This document shows, piece by piece, positions 34,981 to 46,910 of a stretch of 64,000 nt of DNA. Source of the DNA: Iris pallida (taxonomy: Eukaryota > Streptophyta > Magnoliopsida > Asparagales > Iridaceae). The notes under the pieces were generated by a model. That model worked only from the letters and a program-made list of their open reading frames with translations, had not been told where the DNA came from and ran no database searches. The stretch covers positions 5,970,838 to 6,034,837 of the forward strand of contig JANAVB010010791.1 in NCBI GenBank assembly GCA_029216955.1, read 5' to 3'. The translations under genes and the position numbers were made by a program. Within the stretch, counting starts at the first letter, position 1. The number at the start of each line of letters is the position of its first letter.

Positions 34981-35475
34981 GAGGAGATGGAGGAAGATCG
35001 TCGATGCCTTGCAAAGAAGGAAGAGGAAAGTCTTCTGGAAGGAGGTGGAACTATTTCACATTTTGGTGTGGAGAAATAGTGGAAGAGAGGATGAGATTTA
35101 TAGGTGCTAGGGCCGGCTGTTCGGTTCTGGAGCCATCACAGCGCCGACCGAACTCGGTCCGAATTCGGTCCGAACTCGGTCAGAGTTCGGGCCGAGTTCG
35201 GCCACTTGCATTCCCGAGATAGTTAAAGCAGTCAGGTAAGTAAAGATTGTAATAAATGATGTTTGACTGGTTTATTAACTAATTGCTGTTATTTTTAGGT
35301 TAACTGTAGGGATTGTCCCAGCTAACGGTGGTTCACCGGGGAACTCTTAAGTACCGCTTCGCTTCGACCGTAGCCGTGGTGACAGACATATCCTTTGTAA
35401 GTTTGTCCCAAAAAATAATTTTCATTAGATAATAAATTATCAAGTCATAAATACAGTATTTAATTACCATATGTT
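34981..35475 (-). promoter_or_regulatory. Pol-env gap with candidate internal promoter
   Basis: On the minus strand, palindromic CCGAACTCGG-type repeats (plus 35145-35202, at least five copies in alternating orientation) are followed about 40 bp downstream by CCTATAAAT (plus 35096-35104), then a CT-rich leader and the ORF start at 34980. The LTR promoter has the same two parts in the same order. This suggests separate transcription of the env-position ORF. An intron or splice acceptor is an alternative use of the CT-rich stretch. Confidence 0.5.
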
Positions 35476-38400
35476 TTAAGAATCCGAGAATTCAAGAATG
35501 CCGAGCTCACGCCTCAAGATGTTAAAACGGTCTTCAGCCAATGGTTTAGTGAAAATATCTGCTAGTTGATGTTCAGTATCAATAAATTCTAAGCAAATAT
35601 CCCCGTGTTGTTGATGATCACGTAAAAAATGATGTCTAACTTCTATGTGCTTTGTGCGTGAATGACAGATAGGGTTCTTAGTTAAATTAATTGCACTAGT
35701 GTTATCACAATATATAGGAACATTTGTATAGTGCAGATTGTAGTCCTCTAAGGTTTGCTTCATCCACAAAATTTGAGCACAACAACGTCCTGCGGCGATA
35801 TACTCAGCCTCAGTTGTTGATAATGCTACTGAATTTTGTTTCTTGCTAAACCAAGAGACCAGGGCCTTTCCCAAGAAATGACATGTACCACTGGTACTTT
35901 TATGGTCCACTTTGCATCCAGCAAAATCCGCATCCGAGTAACCTATGAGGTCAAAGGATTTGGTTTTGGGATACCATAAGCCAACTGTAGAAGTTCCTTT
36001 AAGGTATCGGAAGATACGCTTAACGGCACTAAGATGTGATTCCTTAGGGTTTGCCTGATATCGTGCACATATGCAAACACTAAACATAATATCAGGACGA
36101 CTAGCAGTTAAATATAATAAACTACCAATCATACCTCGATACTTACGCTGATCAACAGGTTTGCCACTTTCATCAGCATCAAGCTTTGTAGATGTAGCCA
36201 TAGGAGTCCCAATTGGCTTCACATTCTCGAAGTCGTACTTCTTTAGTATGTCCTTCGTGTACTTGGCTTGGTTGATGAATGTTCCGTTTGAGTATTGTTT
36301 GATTTGCAATCCTAGGAAGAAGTTTAGCTCTCCCATCATGCTCATTTCAAATTCACTCTGCATACACTTGGCAAATTCTTGACATAGTTGTTCATTAGTA
36401 GAACCAAAGATGATGTCATCTACATAAATTTGCACTAGAAGTATATCATTATTCATAGATTTAATAAAAAGAGTAGTATCAATCTTGCCTTTTGAAAAAC
36501 CATTATCAAGTAAGAAGGCGCTTAGGCGTTCATACCAAGCACGAGGTGCTTGTTTGAGTCCATAAAGTGCTTTCTTAAGCTTGAAGACGTGATCAGGTTT
36601 TTGAAAAACTTCAAAACCAGGGGGTTGTTTCACAAAAACTTCTTCTTTCAAAAATCCATTTAGAAATGCGCTTTTCACATCCATTTGAAAAAGTTTGAAA
36701 TCATTAAAACAAGCAAAAGCGCAAAACATGCGAATGGCTTCTAGTCTAGCAACAGGAGCATAGGTCTCATCATAATCAATTCCTTCTTCTTGATTATAAC
36801 CTTGTGCAACTAGACGTGCTTTGTTGCGTAGAACTTGACCATCTTCACTAAGTTTATTTCGGAACACCCATTTGGTACCAATTATCGATTGACCAATAGG
36901 TTTAGGAACGAGTTCCCAAACTTGGTTTCTCTCAAATTGATTAATTTCCTCTTGCATAGCAGAAATCCAAAATTCATCAGAAAAAGCCTCATCAATATTC
37001 TTAGGTTCTATTTGAGAAATAAATGCTACATTAGCTGCTACTTCAGAATCTCTAAGAGATGAACGAGTACTTACACCTTTGGATACATCACCTATTATGA
37101 GAGTTTCTGGATGATCCGGTTTGAATCTTAATGATTCGAATCTTTGGGCTATACCTTTCACAAGGCTCTTCTCAGTTCCTGCATCTTCGGAACTTTTATC
37201 AGTTCTTGCCTCTTGGGTAGGATCTTTCTCAGAACTCTTCTTTGTAGGTGCATCTTCATCATCACTGTCGCTAGATCTATGACTATTCAACTCATCAAAG
37301 GTAACATTAATACTTTCTTCAACAATCAAAGATCTTTTATTAAAAATTCTATATCCTTTACTCTTAGCAGCATATCCGAGAAATATCTCGTCATCTGCTT
37401 TCGAGTCGAACTTACCCAAGTTATCCTTGGTGTTCAGGATGAAACAGCGACAACCAAAAACTTTAAAATAAGATATGTTTGGAATTCTTCCAAACCAAAG
37501 CTCATATGGTGTTTTCTTCGATATAGGTCGAATTAACACCCTATTTAAAATATGACAGGCTGTACTAACAGCTTCTGCCCAAAAATATTTAGGAAGATTA
37601 TGCTGATTAAGCATGACTCTAGCCATTTCGCTTAGAGTACGGTTCTTCCGCTCCACAACACCATTCTGTTGGGGAGTTCTAGGACAAGAAAATTCGTGGT
37701 AGTATCCACTATCATCACAAAACTTTTTGAAATCAGTATTTTCGAATTCGCCACCATGATCACTTCGGATACGAGTAATCATGAAGCCTTTTTCGTTTTG
37801 AACCTTTTTACAAAATATCTGAAATTCAAAAATTGCATCACTTTTGTTTGATAAAAAGTAAACCCATGTAAAACGAGAGAAATCATCAACAATGACAAAA
37901 GCATAGAGTTTACCGCCAAGACTAGCGACTCTACTAGGACCAAATAAATCCATATGAATCAACTGTAAAGGTCTCGAAGTACTTACAGCGTTGATGGATT
38001 TAAAAGAAGACCTATGTGCTTTGTTCTTTTCACAGTCAGCACATACCATGTCTCTCTTGAAAGGGATTTCTGGGAGTCCTTTTACCAACTTCTTTGTGTT
38101 CAGACGTGAGATAGTATCCATGTTTGCATGTCCTAGTCTCATGTGCCATAGCCAGCTTTCATTTTGATTGGCTACTAGACACCTTCCTGTATTATTAGTA
38201 TTCTCCAAAAAGAAAACATATATATTGTCTTCTCTAATCCCTTTATATATGGGATCACCAGATGACATATCATATATAGTACATTTATCTTTCACAAAAT
38301 TGATACCATAACCATTATCTGCCAAATGACTTATGCTCAATAGGTTATGCTTCAATTCGGTTACTAGACAAACATCTTTTATTATTGGATAAGGAGACAT

Positions 38401-38571
38401 ACCTACAGTACCATTACCTATAATATCACCTCTCAAGTTATTTTCGAAGGAGACGTATCCTTCTTTCTTCATCGATAGCGTAGCGAATAAAGATGCATCA
38501 CCAGTCATGTGTCGCGAACATCCGCTATCGAGAATCCACTTGCTTCTAGCATGAGAGGGTTGTGGGTCCAC
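35476..38571 (-). CDS. Copia pol polyprotein: protease, integrase, reverse transcriptase, RNase H (1031 codons, intact)
   Basis: The frame is uninterrupted. Domains in order: aspartic protease ([13 protein letters not shown], residues 13-25); integrase zinc finger (WHMRLGH to [10 protein letters not shown], about 140-185); integrase core ([37 protein letters not shown], about 205-335); RT ([24 protein letters not shown], catalytic YVDDIIFGS, about 570-800); RNase H ([43 protein letters not shown], about 885-1010). Catalytic residues look complete. The ORF overlaps the gag ORF end by 26 nt in another frame, so a +1 shift or equivalent is needed to make Gag-Pol. The Met at 38571 may not be a natural start. 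Confidence 0.97.
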   Translation of the reverse strand: MDPQPSHARSKWILDSGCSRHMTGDASLFATLSMKKEGYVSFENNLRGDIIGNGTVGMSPYPIIKDVCLVTELKHNLLSISHLADNGYGINFVKDKCTIYDMSSGDPIYKGIREDNIYVFFLENTNNTGRCLVANQNESWLWHMRLGHANMDTISRLNTKKLVKGLPEIPFKRDMVCADCEKNKAHRSSFKSINAVSTSRPLQLIHMDLFGPSRVASLGGKLYAFVIVDDFSRFTWVYFLSNKSDAIFEFQIFCKKVQNEKGFMITRIRSDHGGEFENTDFKKFCDDSGYYHEFSCPRTPQQNGVVERKNRTLSEMARVMLNQHNLPKYFWAEAVSTACHILNRVLIRPISKKTPYELWFGRIPNISYFKVFGCRCFILNTKDNLGKFDSKADDEIFLGYAAKSKGYRIFNKRSLIVEESINVTFDELNSHRSSDSDDEDAPTKKSSEKDPTQEARTDKSSEDAGTEKSLVKGIAQRFESLRFKPDHPETLIIGDVSKGVSTRSSLRDSEVAANVAFISQIEPKNIDEAFSDEFWISAMQEEINQFERNQVWELVPKPIGQSIIGTKWVFRNKLSEDGQVLRNKARLVAQGYNQEEGIDYDETYAPVARLEAIRMFCAFACFNDFKLFQMDVKSAFLNGFLKEEVFVKQPPGFEVFQKPDHVFKLKKALYGLKQAPRAWYERLSAFLLDNGFSKGKIDTTLFIKSMNNDILLVQIYVDDIIFGSTNEQLCQEFAKCMQSEFEMSMMGELNFFLGLQIKQYSNGTFINQAKYTKDILKKYDFENVKPIGTPMATSTKLDADESGKPVDQRKYRGMIGSLLYLTASRPDIMFSVCICARYQANPKESHLSAVKRIFRYLKGTSTVGLWYPKTKSFDLIGYSDADFAGCKVDHKSTSGTCHFLGKALVSWFSKKQNSVALSTTEAEYIAAGRCCAQILWMKQTLEDYNLHYTNVPIYCDNTSAINLTKNPICHSRTKHIEVRHHFLRDHQQHGDICLEFIDTEHQLADIFTKPLAEDRFNILRRELGILEFSDS

Positions 38572-40360
38572 CTACAAGACAAGTAGATGAATCCTTTGGT
38601 ACCCATTTTCTGAAGGGTCCACTCAGATTAGCCTTAGGTTTCCAAACTAGAGTATGGTTATCAACGAGCTTTCTTGCCATACAATATTGTGATATATGAC
38701 CGTGTGTACCACAGTATGTGCAAGTCAGTTTAGTGGAATAAACTGTGTTTGCAGGCTTGTTCTGTTTGGAAAACCTATAAGTGAAAGCATAATAGTGTTC
38801 GTGTTTCCTTTGTGCTTTCTTGTTTTTAGTCCTTTTTGGTGTATGCTTTGCATTAGGACTAATCTTGGGCTGTGTCACAGGTATTGCCTGTTTGCCCAAC
38901 TTGATTTCTAACTTTTTAGAAATCGCTACAGACTCTTCGTATCTTGCAGTCATATCAAGGAGTCTTTGTTCAGTTACTAGGTGCAACTTCTTCTCTATGT
39001 CATAAAGTTTGTGTATTTTGACATAGTCTTTTTCTTTCTTTTCAATGTTGAGGATAGCCTCTTGATAGTCTACTTTAAGTTTGGCTATCTCTTCCGTGTT
39101 ACCGGTAGTAGATGTCTCTTTAATGTCTTCAAGTAAATTAGACAATCTAGCTATCTCGGCTGTGTGTGCCTTAATCTCTTTTCGAGATTGCTTATACTTG
39201 TCGAGCACAGTTTTGTGATCTTCAAGTAAATCGCTAAAGGCAGTCTCTAGTTCATCAAAAGTAAAATCATCAAACAGAGGATTAGATGATACCTTTTCGA
39301 ATGCCATAAGACAAACATTTGCATTGCTGCAAGGTCTGTCTTCTTCTTCTGAGTCACTGGCATCACTCTCGTGCCAGATGCTTGTGTTGGCATACTTTCG
39401 GCCAGATGTGGATCTTCTGTTTGATCTTGACCGATCATATGGACTGCTCTTCTTGGTAGCTGGACAGTCCTTCTTCATGTGCCCTGATTTCTTGCATCCG
39501 AAGCATATAGTCTCGTCTTCATTGCTTTCTTGGATGTCTTTCTTCTTTCTGCTTGTGAACTTTAGATATTTCTTGAAGTTCTTCACAAGTAAGGCACGTT
39601 CATCACCACTTGATGATTCTTCATCTGAGTCATTGCATGTTGATTTTTTTGCTTGAGCTTTGAAGGCGATAGTCTTTTCTTTTGGTGTGGCCTCTTCAAA
39701 GTCTTGCAAGTCGAGCTCATGAGTCATCAATTTGCCCATCAGTGTTTCTAGAGTCATCGTGGTGAGATCGTTTCCTTCAATGATTGCTGTGGCTTTTGGA
39801 TTCCAGTTCTTTGTTAGAGCCCTCAGCACTTTCCTGATTTTCTCATGGTTGCTGTAATCTTTACCAAGAGATTGAAGGGGATTAGTTATATCAAGGAAAC
39901 GAGTAAACATCTGTGTAATTGACTCACCAGGTTTTATTTTAAAAGATTCATATTCCTGAGTCAGTCTACTGATTTTGGATTCCTTGACTTGGGAAGTCCC
40001 TTCATGGGTTACCTCAAGGAGTTTCCAAATTTCATGAGACGTCTTGCAGGTAGAAACTCTATTGAACTCGGTTTTGTCAATTGCACAGAATAGTGCATTG
40101 ATGGCTCGAGCATCAAGACTAGCCTTTGCTTTTTCAGCATCGGTGTACTTGTCATGCGTCTTTTCCATAAGAATACCTTCAACCACTGTAGGTGGTGGTT
40201 TCTTATACCCATCAATGACTATTGACCATAAATCAAAATCTAGAGACTTTAAAAAGAAAGTCATACGTGTTTTCCAGTATGTATAGTTTGTTCCATCAAA
40301 TAGGGGAGGTCTATTTGTGGATTGCCCTTCACCGTTGAATATAGATTTTACGGCTGCCAT
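38546..40360 (-). CDS. Copia gag with coiled coil and two zinc knuckles (604 codons, intact)
   Basis: This is the structural protein of the intracellular virus-like particle. It has a capsid start ([19 protein letters not shown], residues 19-37) and a UBN2-like gag core to about 215. A CCHC zinc knuckle ([14 protein letters not shown], about 287-300) follows. A long charged coiled-coil segment spans roughly 370-490 ([20 protein letters not shown]). A second knuckle ([14 protein letters not shown]) lies near 550. The long coiled coil fits Sirevirus gag. ATG at 40360 lies about 40 bp after the primer site. The end runs 26 nt past the pol Met. Confidence 0.95.
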   Translation of the reverse strand: MAAVKSIFNGEGQSTNRPPLFDGTNYTYWKTRMTFFLKSLDFDLWSIVIDGYKKPPPTVVEGILMEKTHDKYTDAEKAKASLDARAINALFCAIDKTEFNRVSTCKTSHEIWKLLEVTHEGTSQVKESKISRLTQEYESFKIKPGESITQMFTRFLDITNPLQSLGKDYSNHEKIRKVLRALTKNWNPKATAIIEGNDLTTMTLETLMGKLMTHELDLQDFEEATPKEKTIAFKAQAKKSTCNDSDEESSSGDERALLVKNFKKYLKFTSRKKKDIQESNEDETICFGCKKSGHMKKDCPATKKSSPYDRSRSNRRSTSGRKYANTSIWHESDASDSEEEDRPCSNANVCLMAFEKVSSNPLFDDFTFDELETAFSDLLEDHKTVLDKYKQSRKEIKAHTAEIARLSNLLEDIKETSTTGNTEEIAKLKVDYQEAILNIEKKEKDYVKIHKLYDIEKKLHLVTEQRLLDMTARYEESVAISKKLEIKLGKQAIPVTQPKISPNAKHTPKRTKNKKAQRKHEHYYAFTYRFSKQNKPANTVYSTKLTCTYCGTHGHISQYCMARKLVDNHTLVWKPKANLSGPFRKWVPKDSSTCLVGGPTTLSC

Positions 40361-40414
40361 ATATATACTCTCTAGGATATGTTATATAAGAATATAACCT
40401 GCTCTGATACCAAT
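40361..40414 (-). other. Element H leader with initiator-Met primer binding site
   Basis: The minus strand reads TGGTATCAGAGC (plus 40401-40412), an exact match to the standard plant iMet tRNA primer site, 2 nt from the LTR. Confidence 0.95.
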
Positions 40415-41544
40415 TGTAGGATCGTTGAGCACTTCTAGAGGGGGGGTGAATAGAGTGCGTGTGTGCAGCGGAAATAAAATCACCAATTAAAAATTAAACT
40501 ATGGCAATGATGTAAGAGCAGTAAATAAAGATAGGAGAATCAAACTCAGTAACACAGCGATGTATACTGGTATCCCTCTGAGAGGACTAATCCAGTCTCG
40601 AGTACTCTTGCTCGATGTTAATCCACTAAAGGCACAAGCTTTAACTGAGTGCTTGCAACTCTTACACCACCGTGCTTGTTGACGAGTGCACGACCAACTC
40701 CAACACACACCGTGCTTGGTGACGAGCGCACGACCAGCTCCACAACGAGAATTTGTTGTTGAAACTTGACGACCTCTTTACAACTCTGAATAACCAAAAG
40801 ACTTCTAAATCAAATCTGATAGTACTGGCTTTTGGCTAAGAGAAGTATAGGTGAGATTTGAAATTTTTAGATCACTAAAAAACACTTGAGATGAATAGAG
40901 AAGAGAGTGAAGAATGAATTGATGTTTTGAAATGAAAAGTTCTTCTCTATTTATAGGTGTTTTCACCAACCGAACTCGGGCAGAACTCGGACAGAGTTCG
41001 GATGCAAATATCTCGCAAAATAGACGTTGCTCGCAGATTTGGAGGCAACTGAAGTTTGAATACAAACTGACCGAACTCGGTCAGAGTTCGGGCCGAACTC
41101 GGGCCGAACTCGGCTTGGAGTTCTGTCAGGAGATATAATAAAATTCTTTTGTAAAAACAGTTTACAAACATGTTTTTGGTAATTTGTAAAATCATTTGAA
41201 AAGGAATATTTTCGAAATACATTTTTGAAATATTTGTAATCGAAAATATGAAGGGTAAAAATAGGTTTAGAGAAGGAGAATAATTTTAACCCTAAGCCAG
41301 TAATACCATACTTGATTTTACAAGGAAATTCCTAGACTCAATAAAGTGTAAAAATACAGAATAAAAGTAGAAAAGAGTCTTCAGAATTTTTGATGACTTT
41401 GACGCTTGGATTTATGCAGTACATCGTCCGTTGAATAAGATTTCATGTATCCTGAAATAGTTAGCAGCATTTTCTATATTTTGTGTATAGACTAAAGTAT
41501 AAGTTGATTATCGAAATCGGGTGTGACCATGGAATGGGCCAACA
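40415..41544 (-). repeat. Element H 5' LTR (1130 bp)
   Basis: Nearly identical to 32228-33356. The differences I see are one base in the AGAGAGGGGG run, an extra C at ATCCACTAAAGG, G/A in GATCACTA(G/A)AA, and G/A in TGTAT(G/A)GAC. It contains the same TATA box (plus 40949-40957) and palindromes. Confidence 0.96.
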
Positions 41545-41549
41545 CACTA

Positions 41550-42018
41550 TGCATCGAGAAGGATAGTCCGAAGCGATAGCCCGAGCCTCATCCTCAGGAG
41601 CCAGAAATCAGAAGAGATGCCAAGAAATGACATCTGTTGCAAGAGTTGGTTTTGTATATAAAGGGATGTAATGTATGGGAACGGGATCATTGTAATCTGT
41701 AAAGTTCTGAGAGATTGTAACATTGTATTAGAGAGAATCGAGAGCTTGTAATCGGTTCAAATAAAATCAATAAAGAGAATTGTTTCTTGTTACCATTGTG
41801 TTAAATGCTTGTATTATGAGAATATGTCCGCTGCTGCTTCAATTATCTGCGATACATTCCGCTGCATATTGTCAACCTTGTCTATCTTGTCTTGTTCCAG
41901 GTCTTGGCCTTGTGTAAGCGCAACTTAGGCTTGCACGGCATCACGCCTTAGCGAGGACGAACGGTCCCAAAGAGCCCAAAGCGAGGACGAAAGGACTCTG
42001 CGGGATCGGGGCGTGACA
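41550..42018 (+). repeat. G LTR 1, right segment
   Basis: It follows the H target duplication and completes the first G LTR. It contains TATATAAAG at 41655-41663, AATAAA at 41769-41774 and the end GGGATCGGGGCGTGACA. The stretch about 41925-41973 matches the end module of D. Confidence 0.93.
41655..41663 (+). promoter_or_regulatory. TATA box of G LTR (TATATAAAG)
   Basis: TATATAAAG followed by GGATGTAATG. It is kept at 43934-43942 and 48484-48492 and altered to TATATAATG in LTR 3. The AATAAA about 110 bp downstream suggests a short R region. Confidence 0.6.
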
Positions 42019-42354
42019 GAATGGTATCAAAGCAACACGATCCTCTGGCCAATTTTGTTTCAATTGAATTCGTAGATGTTCTCCTGATCGAAATTCCTTT
42101 GCCTGCTTGATATCATCAATGAGATGAACGTTCCATACAATAAGTCCGTAAATATTTTTATGATGCCGGCATATGTTTTTTTTATCGATTTGATTGATTG
42201 AGATTGAAATGTTTTATTGAACAAGAGTTTTGACATGATCTGAATTGTGATTTCATGGATTGATGATGGCAAAGGATGAGGACTATCGCTGCTAAGGATA
42301 TCGTAAGTTTCTTCTTAAGTTTCGAGGACGAAACTTCTTTTCGGTGGGTAATTA
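42019..42354 (+). other. G interior 1 (336 bp, non-coding)
   Basis: GAA, then TGGTATCAAAGC (iMet-like primer site, one mismatch) right after the LTR. It ends with TTTCGAGGACGAAACTTC and TCGGTGGGTAATTA just before the next LTR. No ORF. Confidence 0.9.
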
Positions 42355-44297
42355 TGTAGTGCCCCGCTCCGCGAAGGCACTAGATAGACAGAAAGATCGG
42401 ATTGCTGGCTCTGCAATAGAAGACGATTGATCTGGGTGAGTGGACGAAGTCTCATTTGCTGATTCGCTTACGCCTAATAAGAATCTGAGTTTTTGATTGA
42501 ATGCTATATTGTTAATAACAAGATATTAAATCATTGAGTATGCTTTAAGAGAATCCACATATTGCTATGCTAAGAACAAGAAAAGAGTTAACCTGTATGC
42601 TAAGAAGAATTATTGCATGCTAATAAGAAATGAACTGATGCCTGCATGCTAATGTAGAGATGATGCCCTTAATCAAAAAGAACTATTGCCATGCTTAATA
42701 AGAAAAGGAAAAGAGAATGTTTACATGTCCCTGAATGGAGTATGATTATCAATATTAGATTCATGCTTGTTGTTATCATGCTTGCTTAAACAGAGATTGT
42801 TTATTGTTTCACCGATTGTTGCTATAGAGAAAGAGATAAACAGAGAAGGCACATTGTGCTGTTAAAAGAGATGATACGGCTTGTCCGTATAGAGAAAAGA
42901 GTAGAGCTATTGGCTCGATACATGAAAAAGAAGAAGATGAATATGTTTGCAAGTTGCTTGATCAATGCATGATTGTTTATATGATAGTTGCATTTGTATT
43001 GGTCTAGACGGCTTGTGCACAAGTGGTAGTCTCTCGACGATTCTGGGGGCACCCGGAGTCGATCGGCCTAGGAGAGAACAGGACACCTGGGGCTAGAAGC
43101 CCCCACAGAAAGAGGGGGTGTCAGTCTATTAGTAGTTGGGCAAGAAGTTTCGACTGCTAATATGGGTATTGCCCATGGACCACAAGAGTTATTGTCATGC
43201 TGCATATTGATAAGAGTCAAAAGAATGTTTTGCTAAGAGCTAACCATGCAGAGAAGAACAGATAATGACAATGTTGGTTTTATAATGTTTATGCTAATCC
43301 TTGTTTTGAGCAGGGATGGACTGTCGGCTATGGTAAGAATCACTGAAAAAGTGATACACATGTATTGCTTGAGTTTGCTATATGAATTGCTTGAAAAGAT
43401 TAATCTGTTACCAAGAAGTGCTATGTCCACTAAAGTAAAGTTGTAATATCATGCTTGTAATCTGATTCTTAGAATGTCTTGAATCAAAAAAAAGAATGCT
43501 AAAGCTGTTGTCCCTAATGAAATGATGTGCTCATGAAACATGCTGCGTACTGCACAAATGAATAGTCATAGTGCTTGAATTGAATAGTCCCATGTATGCT
43601 TGAAATGAAATGAAACAAATGTTGGCTTTTCAAAGATGTTTTCAAAAGAAATATAAACTGACTCTGTATGCATGAAATGTACATAGGTAAAGAGTAGCAA
43701 GATCACATCACAAGAAATGTTCTCTCACTAAATAAACAGTGATCGTTTCAGACAAATGTAGCTCTTTGTTCACAATCACCAGTATACTGATATACTGACC
43801 CACCATCAGTCTGCATGCAGGTGCACTATGCATCGAGAAGGATAGTCCGAAGCGATAGCCCGAGCCTCATCCTCAGGAGCCAGAAATCAGAAGAGATGCC
43901 AAGAAATGACATCTGTTGCAAGAGTTGGTTTTGTATATAAAGGGATGTAATGTATGGGAATGGGATCATTGTAATCTGTAAAGTTCTGAGAGATTGTAAT
44001 ATTGTATTAGAGAGAATCGAGAGCTTGTAATCAGTTCAAATGAAATCAATAAAGAGAATTGTTTCTTGTTACCATTGTGTTAAATGCTTGTATTATAAGA
44101 ATATGTCCGCTGCTGCTTCAATTATCTGCGATACGTTCCGCTGCATATTGTCAACCTTGTCTATCTTGTCTTGTTCCAGGTCTTGGCCTTGTGCAAGCGC
44201 AACTTAGGCTTGCACGGCATCACGCCTTAGCGAGGACGAACGGTCCCAAAGAGCCCGAAGCGAGGACGAAAGGACTCTGCGGGATCGGAGCGTGACA
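42355..44297 (+). repeat. G LTR 2 (1943 bp, uninterrupted)
   Basis: TGTAGTGCCCCGCTCC to GGATCGGAGCGTGACA. It serves as a full reference copy for LTR 1, showing the empty H site at GCACTATGCATC near 43823. Confidence 0.95.
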
Positions 44298-44632
44298 GAA
44301 TGGTATCAAAGCAACACGATCCTCTGGCCAATTTTGTTTCAAATGAATTCGTAGATGTTCTCCTGATCGAAATTCCTTTGCCTGCTTGATATCATCAATG
44401 AGATGAACGTTCCATACAATAAGTCCGTAAATATTTTTATGATGCCGGCATATGTTTTTTTATCGATTTGATTGATTGAGATTGAAATGCTTTATTGAAC
44501 AAGAGTTTTGACATGATCTGAATTGTGATTTCATGGATTGATGATGGCAAAGGATGAGGACTATCGCTGCTAAGGATATCGTAAGTTTCTCCTTAAGTTT
44601 CGAGGACGAAACTTCTATTCGGTGGGTAATTA
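44298..44632 (+). other. G interior 2 (335 bp, non-coding)
   Basis: Near-identical to interior 1, with a primer site at its start and a TTTCGAGGACGAAACTTC motif at its end. Confidence 0.9.
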
Positions 44633-46575
44633 TGTAGTGCCCCGCTCCGCGAAGGCACTAGATAGACAGAAAGATCGGATTGCTGGCTCTGCAATAGAAG
44701 ACGATTGATCTGGGTGAGTGGACGAAGTCTTATTTGCTGATTCGCTTACGCCTAATAAGAATCTGAGTTTTTGATTGAATGCTATATTGTTAATAACAAG
44801 ATAGTAAATCATTGAGTATGCTTTAAGAGAATCCACATATTGCTATGCTAAGAACAAGAAAAGAGTTAACCTGTATGCTAAGAAGAATTATTGCATGCTA
44901 ATAAGAAATGAACTGATGCCTGCATGCTAATGTAGAGATGATGCCTTTAATCAAAAAGAACTATTGCCATGCTTAATAAGAAAAGGAAAAGAGAATGTTT
45001 ACATGTCCCTGAATAGAGTATGATTATCAATAGTAGATTCATGCTTGTTGTTATCATGCTTGCTTAAACAGAGATTGTTTATTGTTTCACCGATTGTTGC
45101 TATAGAGAAAGAGATAAACAGAGAAGGCACATTGTGCTGTTAAAAGAGATGATACGGCTTGTCCGTATAGAGAAAAGAGTAGAGCTATTGGCTCGATACA
45201 TGAAAAAGAAGAAGATGAATATGTTTGCAAGTTGCTTGATCGATGCATGATTGTTCATATGATAGTTGCATTTGTATTGGTCTAGACGGCTTGTGCACAA
45301 GTGGTAGTCTCTCGACGATTCTGGGGGCACCCGGAGTCGATCGGCCTAGGAGAGAACAGGACACCTGGGGCTAGAAGTCCCCATAGAAAGAGGGGGTGTC
45401 AGTCTATTAGTAGTTGGGCAAGAAGTTTCGACTGCTAATATGGGTATTGCCCATGGACCACAAGAGTTATTGTCATGCTGCATATTGATAAGAGTCAAAA
45501 GAATGTTTTGCTAAGAGCTAACCATGCAGAGAAGAACAGATAATGACAATATTGGTTTTATAATGTTTATGCTAATCCTTGTCTTGAGCAGGGATGGACT
45601 GTCAGCTATGGTAAGAATCACTGAAAAAGTGATACACATGTATTGCTTGAGTTTGCTATATGAATTGCTTGAAAAGATTAATCTGTTACCAAGAAGTGCT
45701 ATGTCCACTAAAGTAAAGTTGTAATATCATGCTTGTAATCTGATTCTAAGAACGTCTTGAATCAAAGAAAAGAATGCTAAAGCTGTTGTCCCTAATGAAA
45801 TGATGTGCTCATGAAACACGCTGCGTACTGCACAAATGAATAGTCATAGTGCTTGAATTGAATAGTTCTATGTATGCTTGAAATAAAATAAAACAAATGT
45901 TGGCTTTTCAAAGATGTTTTCAAAAGAAATATAAACTGACTCTGTATGCATGAAATGTACATAGGTAAAGAGTAGCAAGATCACATCACAAGAAATGTTC
46001 TCTCACTAAATAAACAATGATCGTTTCAGACAAATGTAGCTCTTTGTTCACAATCACCAGTATACTGATATACTGACCCACCATCAGTCTGCATGCAGGT
46101 GCACTATGCATCGAGAAGGATAGTCCGAAGCGATAGCCCGAGCCTCATCCTCAGGAGCCAGAAATCAGAAGAGATGCCAAGAAATGACATCTGTTGTAAG
46201 AGTTGGTTTTGTATATAATGGAATATAATGTATGGGAACGGGATCATTGTAATCTGTAAAGTTCTGAGAGGTTGTAACATTGTATTAGAGAGAATCGAGA
46301 GCTTGTAATCGGTTCAAATGAAATCAATAAAGAGAATTGTTTCTTGTTACCATTGTGTTAAATGCTTGTATTATGAGAATATGTCCGCTGCTGCTTCAAT
46401 TATCTGCGATACATTCCGCTGCATATTGTCAACCTTGTCTATCTTGTCTTGTTCCAGGTCTTGGCCTTGTGCAAGCGCAACTTAGGCTTGCACGGCATCA
46501 CGTCTTAGCGAGGACGAACGGTCCCAAAGAGCCCGAAGCGAGGACGAAAGGACTCTACGGGATCGGGGCGTGACA
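44633..46575 (+). repeat. G LTR 3 (1943 bp)
   Basis: Collinear with LTR 2. The TATA region is changed to TATATAATGG. Confidence 0.95.
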
Positions 46576-46910
46576 GAATGGTATCAAAGCAACACGATCC
46601 TCTGGCCAATTTTGTTTCAATTGAATTCGTAGATGTTCTCCTGATCGAAATTCCTTTGCCTGCTTGATATCATCAATGAGATGAACGTTCCATACAATAA
46701 GTCCGTAAATATTTTTATGATGCCGGCATATGTTTTTTTATCGATTTGATTGATTGAGATTGAAATGCTTTATTGAACAAGAGTTTTGACAAGATCTGAA
46801 TTGTGATTTCATGGATTGATGATGGCAAAGGATGAGGACTATCGCTGCTAAGGATATCGTAAGTTTCTCCTTAAGTTTCGAGGACGAAACTTCTTTTCGG
46901 TGGGTAATTA
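46576..46910 (+). other. G interior 3 (335 bp, non-coding)
   Basis: Near-identical to interiors 1 and 2. Confidence 0.9.

Larger units (their letters stand above)
32228..41544 (-). mobile_element. Ty1-copia, Sirevirus-like retrotransposon H, nearly intact and young
   Basis: A 9317-bp minus-strand element: 5' LTR (40415-41544), iMet primer site, gag, pol, a gap with a candidate internal promoter, an env-position ORF in two overlapping frames, polypurine tract, 3' LTR (32228-33356), and a perfect CACTA target duplication. By eye the two LTRs differ by only three substitutions and one single-base indel in about 1130 bp, so insertion was recent. The copia order (integrase before RT), a coiled-coil gag and an extra 3' ORF fit the Sirevirus lineage. 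Confidence 0.95.
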
